This document shows positions 51,855 to 60,500 of a stretch of 64,000 bases of DNA, piece after piece. The stretch is from Algoriphagus marincola HL-49. GTDB taxonomy: Bacteria > Bacteroidota > Bacteroidia > Cytophagales > Cyclobacteriaceae. The notes under the pieces are model-generated. The model made no database searches. It was not told the DNA's origin and saw only the letters and a program-made list of their open reading frames with translations. The first letter of the stretch is position 1; each line of letters begins with the position of its first letter. Position numbers and translations under genes: made by a program. The stretch spans positions 1-64,000 of the forward strand of contig LJXT01000005.1 of NCBI GenBank assembly GCA_001314815.1, read 5' to 3'.

Positions 51855-51904
51855 TTCAGATTTGCCCAAACTATTGTAGTCCCAAAAGGTGTTTGTAGAA
51901 AAGT

Positions 51905-53947
51905 ATGGAATTTAAAATCACATCAGACTATCAACCTACGGGCGATCAACCAAAGGCTATCCAAGAATTGACCAATGGGGTCAATCAGGGGGATGAGGCC
52001 CAAGTACTCTTGGGAGTGACGGGTTCGGGTAAGACATTCACGATTGCAAATGTCATTCAGGAGGTTCAAAAACCTACTTTGGTCTTGAGTCATAACAAGA
52101 CCCTTGCTGCCCAACTTTATGGGGAATTCAAACAATTTTTTCCAGACAATGCAGTCGAATATTTTATTTCATACTATGATTACTATCAGCCGGAGGCTTT
52201 TATTCCCAGCTCAGGCACTTACATAGAAAAGGACCTTTCGATCAATGAAGAGATCGAAAAATTGCGACTTAGTGCCACCTCTTCTTTGCTGACCGGGCGT
52301 AGAGATGTGATCGTGGTGGCTTCAGTTTCCTGTATCTATGGTATCGGGAATCCGGAGGAATTTGGGAAAAGTGTGATACGACTCCAAGAAGGAGATCGAA
52401 TTCCAAGAAATCAGCTTTTATTCAAGTTGGTGGATATTTTATATTCTCGGACGCAGCAGGAGTTGACGCACGGTACTTTCCGGGTCAAAGGTGATACGGT
52501 AGATATTTTTGTGGCTTATGCGGATTGGGGCTATCGGATTTTCTTTTGGGGGGATGAAATTGAGGCAATTCAGCGGATCGATCCGGCTAGTGGGAAAAAG
52601 CTGAACGATGAAAAGATCATTTCCATTTTCCCGGCAAATCTTTTCGTAACTGGTCGCGATACCATCAATAAAGCCATCCATGAAATACAGGATGACATGG
52701 TCGCTCAGGTTAATTTCTTCGAAAAGGAGGGGAAATTCATTGAAGCCAAGCGTTTGCAGGAGCGGACCGAATTCGATTTGGAAATGATCCGGGAGTTGGG
52801 TTATTGCTCAGGTGTGGAGAACTATTCCCGTTATTTTGATCGCAGGCAGCCCGGAATGCGGCCTTTCTGTCTTTTGGACTATTTCCCGGATGATTACCTG
52901 CTCGTGATTGATGAATCCCATGTCACGGTGCCGCAGGTGCGGGCCATGTGGGGAGGGGACCGGTCTCGTAAAGTCAATTTGGTGGATTTTGGTTTTCGTT
53001 TGCCCTCAGCTTTGGACAATCGCCCCCTGAAATTCGATGAATTCGAAAACCTGACCAATCAGGTCATTTATGTCTCAGCTACCCCTGCGGATTATGAACT
53101 TGCGAAAACCGAAGGGGTGGTCGTGGAGCAGATTATCCGTCCTACAGGCTTGCTAGACCCTACCATCGAAGTACGTCCGAGTCAAGACCAAATCGATGAT
53201 CTGCTCGAGGAAATTGATCAGACGATCAAGCAAGATGCAAGGGTATTGGTCACTACCTTGACCAAACGGATGGCCGAGGAACTGCAAAAGTACCTAGAGC
53301 GTGCCGGGGTGAAATCCCGCTATATACACTCCGAGGTGAAAACCCTTGATCGGGTAGAGATACTTCGGGAATTACGCTTGGGAATCTTTGATGTCTTAGT
53401 TGGGGTGAACTTGCTTCGGGAAGGGCTTGACTTGCCTGAGGTGGCGCTAGTCGCCATTTTGGATGCAGATAAGGAGGGTTTCCTTCGAAATGAGCGAAGC
53501 TTGGTACAGACGATAGGACGGGCTGCGCGTAACTCAGAAGGTCGGGTGATCATGTATGCGGACAAGATCACAGATTCTATGCAGATGGCTATTGATGAGA
53601 CCAAAAGGAGAAGATCTCTACAGATGGCCTATAACGAGGAGCATGGCATCACCCCAAAAACCGTCATCAAGTCCAGGGACAAAATCATGGGTCAAACCAA
53701 GGTGGCCGATTCGAAGAAAAATGCGAAAGTTTACGCCGAGCCAATGCCAGGTGAGGCAGCTATCGCCGCTGATCCGGTAGTACAATATCTAGGTAAAGAA
53801 AAGTTGGAAAAACTGATCGCTCAGACACAAAAGCAGATGGAAAAGGCAGCCAAGGAATTGAACTTCATGGAAGCTGCCCGTCTCCGTGATGAGTGGATGG
53901 CACTTAAAAATAGACTTGCTCAGCTGGAGCAAGGGCCGAATAAATAA
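51905..53947 (+). CDS. uvrB: excinuclease ABC subunit UvrB
   Basis: [75 protein letters not shown]. Confidence 0.98.
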   Translation: MEFKITSDYQPTGDQPKAIQELTNGVNQGDEAQVLLGVTGSGKTFTIANVIQEVQKPTLVLSHNKTLAAQLYGEFKQFFPDNAVEYFISYYDYYQPEAFIPSSGTYIEKDLSINEEIEKLRLSATSSLLTGRRDVIVVASVSCIYGIGNPEEFGKSVIRLQEGDRIPRNQLLFKLVDILYSRTQQELTHGTFRVKGDTVDIFVAYADWGYRIFFWGDEIEAIQRIDPASGKKLNDEKIISIFPANLFVTGRDTINKAIHEIQDDMVAQVNFFEKEGKFIEAKRLQERTEFDLEMIRELGYCSGVENYSRYFDRRQPGMRPFCLLDYFPDDYLLVIDESHVTVPQVRAMWGGDRSRKVNLVDFGFRLPSALDNRPLKFDEFENLTNQVIYVSATPADYELAKTEGVVVEQIIRPTGLLDPTIEVRPSQDQIDDLLEEIDQTIKQDARVLVTTLTKRMAEELQKYLERAGVKSRYIHSEVKTLDRVEILRELRLGIFDVLVGVNLLREGLDLPEVALVAILDADKEGFLRNERSLVQTIGRAARNSEGRVIMYADKITDSMQMAIDETKRRRSLQMAYNEEHGITPKTVIKSRDKIMGQTKVADSKKNAKVYAEPMPGEAAIAADPVVQYLGKEKLEKLIAQTQKQMEKAAKELNFMEAARLRDEWMALKNRLAQLEQGPNK

Positions 53948-53956
53948 AAAAACATC

Positions 53957-54592
53957 ATGACACTTCAAGAGGTCAAAAGACTTGCTGCTCAGGGCGAGGG
54001 GCTTCGACTGGAATTCAAAAAGAAGGTCGCCTTTCCGGAAAAAATTGTCCGGGAGCTTATTGCCCTTGCTAATACCGAAGGCGGTAAATTGCTATTGGGT
54101 GTCGATGATGATGGGACAGTCAGTGGGCAGCGTTTTATCGAAGAGGAAGTGTTTGTCTTGAAGCGGGCTATTCAAGATTATATTCTACCCAGTTTTGATT
54201 ACGAAGTGGATATGATCAAAATCAACGAAAAGAAGGGAGTGGCTATTTTTGATATACCAAAAAGTAATGGGACTGCACACTACTTAATGGATGGAAATCG
54301 GAAGAAAGCCTACATCCGGGTGGAAGATAGAAGCGTGCAGGCTAGTCGGGAAGTCTGGGAAATCCTCAAACGTCGACATCATCAGCGAGATATAGTTTTT
54401 ACTTACGGCCCAAAGGAAGAAAAGCTGATGCGGATTTTGGGAGAAAATGGAAAAGTAACCCTTCGCGAGTACATCAGGGAGGCGAAGCTTCCTAAATTTC
54501 TAGCCAGTAAGACCTTGGTGAGACTGGTTTTGGCAAATGTCTTGGAAATCCATCCGGAAGAGTCTGAGGACTATTTTACCTTGAAAGAGTAG
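53957..54592 (+). CDS. AlbA_2/Schlafen-like ATP-binding domain protein
   Basis: GEGLRLEFKKKVAFPEKIVRELIALANTEGGKLLLGVDDDGTVSG. Confidence 0.88.
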   Translation: MTLQEVKRLAAQGEGLRLEFKKKVAFPEKIVRELIALANTEGGKLLLGVDDDGTVSGQRFIEEEVFVLKRAIQDYILPSFDYEVDMIKINEKKGVAIFDIPKSNGTAHYLMDGNRKKAYIRVEDRSVQASREVWEILKRRHHQRDIVFTYGPKEEKLMRILGENGKVTLREYIREAKLPKFLASKTLVRLVLANVLEIHPEESEDYFTLKE

Positions 54593-55499
54593 GGAGCTTG
54601 ATTCCTGTCTGAAAAGTGAAACCTTCATTTCCCTGCAAGCCACCCGAGTGAATGGCTAAAATTTTTGAACCACTTGGGAAAAAGTCTTTTTCGATTAAGT
54701 CCCAAATTCCGGCAAGCATCTTTCCGGTGTAAATTGGATCAAGGACAATCCCAAAACTGTCAAAAAACCACCAAATAAACTCGATCAGGGATTGTCGGTA
54801 TTTGGCGTAGCCGCCAAAGTGGTAGTCGGTGAAAATCTGATGTTGGTTGCTAAGCTCTATGCCAAAAGTCTGGCTTAACTCAGCGACTTCTTGATGAATA
54901 AAATCCCCTTTCAGTGCTGAAAATCCCAAAACACTTTGATCAGGCCTTGCTGATTGAACCAAACCTAAAAATGTGCCCGCAGTGCCGATAGCAGTGCCGA
55001 TATGCGTAAAGCCGTAATCGTCTGCCGAAAGAATCTCACGGGTGCCTCGTATAGCTTCTGCATTGGTGCCTCCTTCCGGAATCAAGTAGAAGTCCCCAAA
55101 TTTTTCCTTCAGTCGCTGGATGAAATCTGCATCCTTTTTTTTACGAAAATCTTCTCGGTTCACGTAGTGAAGCTGCATCCCTTTTTCTGTAGCGGCTTTC
55201 AGGGTAGGATTTAACGGTAAAGTTTCTTCACCTCGAATGATACCAATAGATTTCATCCCTAAAGCAAATGCCGCTTGGGATACAGCATGAATATGATTGG
55301 AATAAGCACCGCCAAAGGTCAAGAGTGTATGATGGTCTTCAGCTTGAGCTTTTAATAGGTTGTATTTTAACTTGAAAAATTTATTTCCCGGTACCAATTC
55401 ATGGATCAAGTCCAAGCGTTTAATGGATAATTCAAGCCCTTTTTCTTCCAAAAGAGGATGATCTAAAGGCTGGTTAACAATGGGATTGGGGCTAAGCAT
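54576..55499 (-). CDS. 1-aminocyclopropane-1-carboxylate deaminase/D-cysteine desulfhydrase family (PLP)
   Basis: VPGNKFFKLKYNLLKA; LLTFGGAYSNHIHAVSQAAFALGMKSIGIIRGEE. Confidence 0.93.
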   Translation of the reverse strand: MLSPNPIVNQPLDHPLLEEKGLELSIKRLDLIHELVPGNKFFKLKYNLLKAQAEDHHTLLTFGGAYSNHIHAVSQAAFALGMKSIGIIRGEETLPLNPTLKAATEKGMQLHYVNREDFRKKKDADFIQRLKEKFGDFYLIPEGGTNAEAIRGTREILSADDYGFTHIGTAIGTAGTFLGLVQSARPDQSVLGFSALKGDFIHQEVAELSQTFGIELSNQHQIFTDYHFGGYAKYRQSLIEFIWWFFDSFGIVLDPIYTGKMLAGIWDLIEKDFFPSGSKILAIHSGGLQGNEGFTFQTGIKLPTLSR

Positions 55500-55507
55500 G
55501 CTTGAAT

Positions 55508-55541
55508 TTTGGGAAAGTTAAGGGAGTTCCGTGTATTTTTG
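55508..55541 (+). promoter_or_regulatory. Bacteroidota promoter (TTTG-N22-TATTTTTG) for the RluA-family gene
   Basis: TTTG 55508-55511 and TATTTTTG 55534-55541, directly before the ATG at 55546. Confidence 0.5.
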
Positions 55542-55545
55542 CAGG

Positions 55546-56583
55546 ATGAATCAGCAACCCGAGGAGGAATTTGAGGACGAGGAAGTAGTATCTCTTTATG
55601 AGCACTATCATATCAAGGTCGACAAAGGACAGTCTCCGATCCGTATTGACAAATTTCTTACCGAGAAAGTGGCTTTCGCTACGCGCAATAAAGTGCAGCA
55701 GGCCATAGACAATAGCTTTGTGCTTGTCAATGGCCAATCTACCAAAGCAAATTACAAGATTAAGCCACTGGATGAGATCCGAGTCATGTTTCCACAAGAA
55801 CCACGGGATACCGAGGTAATTCCTGAAAACATTCCCTTGGATATCGTCTACGAAGATATGGATTTGCTGGTAGTCAATAAACCTGCCGGAATGGTAGTTC
55901 ATCCAGCACATGGCAACTGGACGGGTACCCTAGTGAATGGGCTGGTTTATCATTTTCAGCAACTTCCCGAGATGAAAGGGAATGTGGGCCGCCCCGGATT
56001 GGTACATCGAATCGATAAGGACACCTCTGGCCTTCTGGTGATCGCCAAGAAAGAAGAGGCCATGACACAGCTTGCGGCGCAGTTTTATCACCATACTATC
56101 GAGCGAAAATACATAGCCTTGGTCTGGGGCGAGATGGAAGAGAAGTCCGGGACCATCACCGGACATGTAGGACGAAGTGCCAAAGACCGGAAAATAATGG
56201 ACGTCTTTCCGGATGGAAGCCAAGGGAAACATGCGGTAACCCACTGGGAAGTGATCAATAATTTACGCTATGTCAGTTTGATTTCCTGCCAACTGGAGAC
56301 TGGAAGGACCCACCAGATCCGAGCTCACATGAAATATCTGGGACACCCCCTATTCAGCGATGGGATGTATGGCGGAGATAAAATCCGGAAAGGGACACAG
56401 TTTTCTAAGTATAAGTCTTTTGTAGAGAATTGCTTTCAAATCATGCCGAGGCAAGCCCTTCATGCCAAGTCTTTAGGTTTTAAGCATCCCCGTACTGGAG
56501 AGAAAATGTATTTCGAAGCACCACTTCCGGAAGATTTTTCGGCTGTATTAGCTAAGTGGGAGCATTATGTGCAGTATGAATAA
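55546..56583 (+). CDS. RluA family pseudouridine synthase
   Basis: RPGLVHRIDKDTSGLLVIAKKEEAM; TGRTHQIRAHMKYLGHPLFSDGMYGG. Confidence 0.95.
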   Translation: MNQQPEEEFEDEEVVSLYEHYHIKVDKGQSPIRIDKFLTEKVAFATRNKVQQAIDNSFVLVNGQSTKANYKIKPLDEIRVMFPQEPRDTEVIPENIPLDIVYEDMDLLVVNKPAGMVVHPAHGNWTGTLVNGLVYHFQQLPEMKGNVGRPGLVHRIDKDTSGLLVIAKKEEAMTQLAAQFYHHTIERKYIALVWGEMEEKSGTITGHVGRSAKDRKIMDVFPDGSQGKHAVTHWEVINNLRYVSLISCQLETGRTHQIRAHMKYLGHPLFSDGMYGGDKIRKGTQFSKYKSFVENCFQIMPRQALHAKSLGFKHPRTGEKMYFEAPLPEDFSAVLAKWEHYVQYE

Positions 56584-56783
56584 AAGGAGAGTGTTTTGTT
56601 CAGAGCCTTTTCGCAGCCTACATTCTGTTTTAATACCCAAATACCGATTGAAAATAAGTCAAAAATAAGACTGGAATCAGATTCAAAATTAATGAATCGG
56701 TATATTTAAAACGATTTCATTAAATAATATGTAAATTTTTAATAAAATTTTTAGATTATTTTCAAAAAATAATCCTTTTGCTG

Positions 56784-56791
56784 TATATTTG
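56784..56791 (+). promoter_or_regulatory. -7 box (TATATTTG) upstream of tRNA-like copy 1
   Basis: Exact TAnnTTTG match approx. 36 nt before the acceptor stem; the -33 box is weak (TTTTC). Confidence 0.45.
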
Positions 56792-56826
56792 AAACAGTCA
56801 AACGGCTGAAAGTTCTAGTATCATAC

Positions 56827-56949
56827 TGTAGGATGTTGAAATTGGCAGACAAGCCCTCCTGTCTCGGGGGTGGGGATGAAAGGACAAAGCATTTATCGAG
56901 CTCGTGAATGCCTAACTTCCCCGTGGAGGTTCGAATCCTTCTCCTACAG
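56827..56949 (+). ncRNA. tRNA-like RNA copy 1: class-II-like, GUC anticodon loop, 54-nt variable region
   Basis: Acceptor TGTAGGA/TCCTACA plus C56826-G56949; D arm TTG-AAATTGGCAGA-CAA; anticodon arm CCCTC-CTGTCTC-GGGGG; V-arm GGGGA...TCCCC; T arm GGAGG-TTCGAAT-CCTTC; G73. Confidence 0.85.
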
Positions 56950-56980
56950 CAGGTTATTTTGGGTTTATTGTTAATTGATT

Positions 56981-57014
56981 AAAACCATGAAATTGTTTTT
57001 CATGGTTTTTTTTT
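56981..57014 (+). terminator. Rho-independent terminator of tRNA-like copy 1
   Basis: AAAACCATGAAA ... TTTTTCATGGTTTTTTTTT. Confidence 0.8.
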
Positions 57015-57178
57015 GCTCCTAGGTTTCAGGTTTTTTAGTTGGATTGAAGATTTGTTAATGAAGCTTTGATTTTAAGATGTTTCATTTTATAAAAAATATC
57101 AAAAAGACATATTTATTAAAAATAATGTAAAAAATTAGAAAAAAATTTGCAAAAAGGGTAATAAAAGGATCATTTTGT

Positions 57179-57186
57179 TAATTTTG
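57179..57186 (+). promoter_or_regulatory. -7 box (TAATTTTG) upstream of the copy-2 leader
   Basis: TAnnTTTG match; the nearest TTTG (57146-57149) is at non-canonical spacing. Confidence 0.35.
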
Positions 57187-57192
57187 AATCAT

Positions 57193-57343
57193 CAAGAGTT
57201 AGAAATTGAGCTATCGCAAAACGATGCGATTCATACTTGAAAAGCGGCGCGTAAGCAATGGAGACAGACGACTTTTTCGACTGTAAGTTATTCGCCGCTT
57301 CTTTTCTGAATTTAAACGACCCAAGGTCTCTAAGAAATAATCC
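57193..57343 (+). ncRNA. putative structured leader RNA upstream of tRNA-like copy 2
   Basis: Hairpin ATCGC..GCGAT; long stem AAGCGGCG (57242-57249)/CGCCGCTT (57293-57300) enclosing ACAG-A-CGA-CTTTT-TCG-A-CTGT; no terminator before copy 2. Confidence 0.5.
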
Positions 57344-57466
57344 TGTAGGATGTTGAAATTGGCAGACAAGCCCTCCTGTCTCGGGGGTGGAGGTAAAGGA
57401 AAAAGCATGGCTCAAACCGGACTATCGCCTAACTGCTCCGTGGAGGTTCGAATCCTTCTCCTACAG
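57344..57466 (+). ncRNA. tRNA-like RNA copy 2: class-II-like, GUC anticodon loop, 54-nt variable region
   Basis: D, anticodon, T and acceptor arms identical to copy 1; V-arm GGAG...CTCC; same 123-nt length; C57343-G57466 extends the acceptor. Confidence 0.85.
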
Positions 57467-57469
57467 CTA

Positions 57470-57496
57470 AAAGCAGCAAGAAATTGCTGCTTTTTT
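57470..57496 (+). terminator. Rho-independent terminator of tRNA-like copy 2
   Basis: AAAGCAGCAAGAAATTGCTGCTTTTTT begins 3 nt after the tRNA-like 3' end. Confidence 0.85.
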
Positions 57497-57540
57497 ATTT
57501 TTTAGAGCAGATTTAGTTATTTTTCACAAAATACCTCAGC

Positions 57541-60500
57541 ATGATCAAAGGAATCCGTGATAAACTCAGCCATCATCCCCGGCGCAAGCGGGTTTTGAGG
57601 GTTTTGATCTATTTGCTGCTCAGTCTTCTCTTTTTGGAGTTCTTTTTTTATTTCGGTTCCAACCTTCTGTTGCTCAATTGGGCGAGGACTAAAGTCAATG
57701 AAGCAACGGGCGGAGTCTATCAGGTAGAGTTTAATCGTTTGAATTTTTCACTGTTTCGTCGTGGCGTATTCCTAAATGGTATCGTCCTTCGTCCGGATCC
57801 CAATGCAGCTGCTAATCAAAATCAGGTTTTGTTTAATTTTCAATTGGATGAATTGGGAATTCAAAACCTCTGGTTTGACTGGGATCAGAAAATCCTCGAA
57901 GTAGGAAACATCAGGCTTGAGAATCCGGATCTTTCACTTCAACTTCCTCCCGATTTGGAAGAAAGCGATTCTCTGTACCAAGAGGAAGTGTCAGCAGTGC
58001 GCCGACTTGAAAATGAAATCAAAAAGAGTATCGATCAGTTGATCATTGGGGGGGTGATTATCGATGAAATCTTGATAACGGACGCAGACTTGTTCTTTTT
58101 TAACTTTCTTAGTAAAAAATCCATCAATGCCAAGAATACGCGGCTGCATATTTTTGATGTGAATTGGAGCGAATCGGGTGACTGGGACACCCCTTTCAAT
58201 GCCAAAGGCTTTGAGTTTGAGCTGGAAAAAGTGGAGTTCTCCTTGCCGGATAAGGTTCATACCATAGTTGCCGAAAAAGCATTTGTCACCTCGTTGGACA
58301 GTCGCATTTCGGTTGAAGAATTTTCCCTCAAGTCTGACAAAACTGTTGATGCGCCTGTTTATTATGAGCTTTTTTTGGATGAGTTGCGGATAGGGAATGT
58401 GGATTTAAATCGTGCATTTAGACAATCAGAGCTGGAAGTTGATGAGGTCATTCTAAATAAGCCCTCAGTGCAGGTGATCCGAAATGAGAATCTTACAAAA
58501 AGTGTCCAAAGGAGTGGTGACCTGAATGAATTGATCGAAGGCTTACTTAAGTCTATCTACATCAAAGAACTATCTGTCCGAGAGGGTGATTTTTTGACAG
58601 GGGGGCTTCTGGATAGTCTCCACAATCGGATAGAGGCTGGAAAAGTGGAGTTCAAAATGGTTGAGTTCTACCTGGGAGAGGATCAGAGTAGGAGGCAGAA
58701 TCAGTTTTTTTATGGAAAAGATGCTGCCATGGAACTTGGAGAGTTTGTGCTATACCTGTCGGATGATTATCACCTAATTCGAGGCGAAAAAGTCCTGGCC
58801 AGTTCCTTTTTGGAAAGAATCGAGGTGGAGGGATTTGAGCTGGTGGAAAGGCCGGAAATAAACCCTGAAATAGTTCCCAATCAGCGGTTTGATATCAAGC
58901 TTGAGACCGTGGAGATGGAGGCGGCTGAATTGAAAAAGCTCTATAACGAAGGGATATTGGATGTGGATAGGATTACCTTGCAAGCACCCGAAGTTGAAAT
59001 CACTGATCTGCGAAGAGCTACCTCAGTGGAAGTCGAAAAAGCGAGGAAGAATATATGGGAAGGCTATTTGACAGAAGCAAATATTGGGGTTTTTGATTTG
59101 ATTGATGGTCGGGTCCAATTCAAGAATGCAACAGGCTTACGCTCGGATGATGTAGCCTTTGAGCGGATCAGTTTGAGTTTGGAAGATGTCAAAGTGTCAT
59201 TAGATTCCGTGTTTGAAATTCAAGATGCCCTTCTAGCTGAAGAAGTGGTATTGAGTTTGGATAAGTATAGGCTCAAGCTTCGGGATAACCTTCACGTTTT
59301 TGAAGCGGGAGAGGTGATTGTCGATTCCAAACGTGATTTGATTGAGCTGAGAGACTTTACTTTAAGGCCTGAAAATCCCCAGAATATTTCTGGTGTTTTA
59401 GATGCCTACGGTAAAAGTGTAGTGCTGAATTTCAAGGTCCCCAGCTTTCAGGTGAGAGGAGTTGATATCAGGGCAGCCCTGCTTGAAGAGAGATTGGATA
59501 TTAGTGAGATTTTTGTCCTTGGCTCTGAGTTTGAATATAGAAAATATCGTAAAACCTCCGAATCTTCCAGGGGAGACGGGCCAAACTCCGTGGATGATTT
59601 TCAAGACCTTCTTTCTTCTTATTTCCGTTCAGTTTCCATCGATTCGGTCCGTTTTCAGGAGGGAAAACTCAATTTTTTTGATTTTTCCGGAAGGAGAGAA
59701 ATTAGTTTTTCCGAAGAGGATCTGTCTCTTTATTTGAAGAATTTTTACTTCGAAGAAGGAATGGTGAATGATACTTCCAAGACTTTCTTTTCGGATGAAA
59801 TTATTCTTGATCTGGCAGATTACTCCTTCAGTCTAGCCCAGGGTGACTATGATGTGAAGACTAATCACCTTCAGTTTGATACCAAGAAAAAGCGTTTGTC
59901 AATTGATACTCTTACACTCATTCCCGGACAGAATCTTTCCAGTAAAATTGCCTTGTCCCTGCAGCTGCCGATGGTGGAGTTGGATGGGGTGGATTTGGAG
60001 GATTTTTTATTCAATGATCAGTTGAACCTCCATCGTCTGAAGGTGAATGAAAGCTCGATTAATTTGGAGGTGAATCCGGATTATATTCGTAATGAAGGCC
60101 GGGAGGCTAGGAGAAATCAAAGGAGAAGTGAAAGGAGGGTCCTCAAGGAGGTAAGCATAGATGAAGTAATTGCGACTAATTCTAATTTTAACCTGCTCTA
60201 CCGCTATGGACAACGAGGGGAACAATCCATCAATACTGATTTTGACCTTTCTATTCAGGATCTGAACTTGGGTGAAGAAGTGGATTTGAGGCTTGATGCT
60301 TCACAACTCTTCGGGCAGTTGGCCATTTCTCTCAATAAGTTTCAATTCAATCTTCCGGATAGCATTCATCAGCTGGTATTTTCCAATCTCATTTTTGATA
60401 GTAAAAAAGATGAGACGGTTTTGTCTGGGATCACGATTTCTCCCATCGATCGCTCGAATAAAACGCCCTTTTTTCTGGAAGGTAGTATCGCTGAAATTGG

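Noticed and set aside
56827-57466. tRNA-Sec, tmRNA or group I intron-containing tRNA as an explanation for the tRNA-like pair
   Set aside because: No UCA anticodon or 6-bp D stem (tRNA-Sec); a full anticodon arm is present and no tag ORF (tmRNA); the 54-nt insert is far too short and lies in the variable arm, not the anticodon loop (group I).
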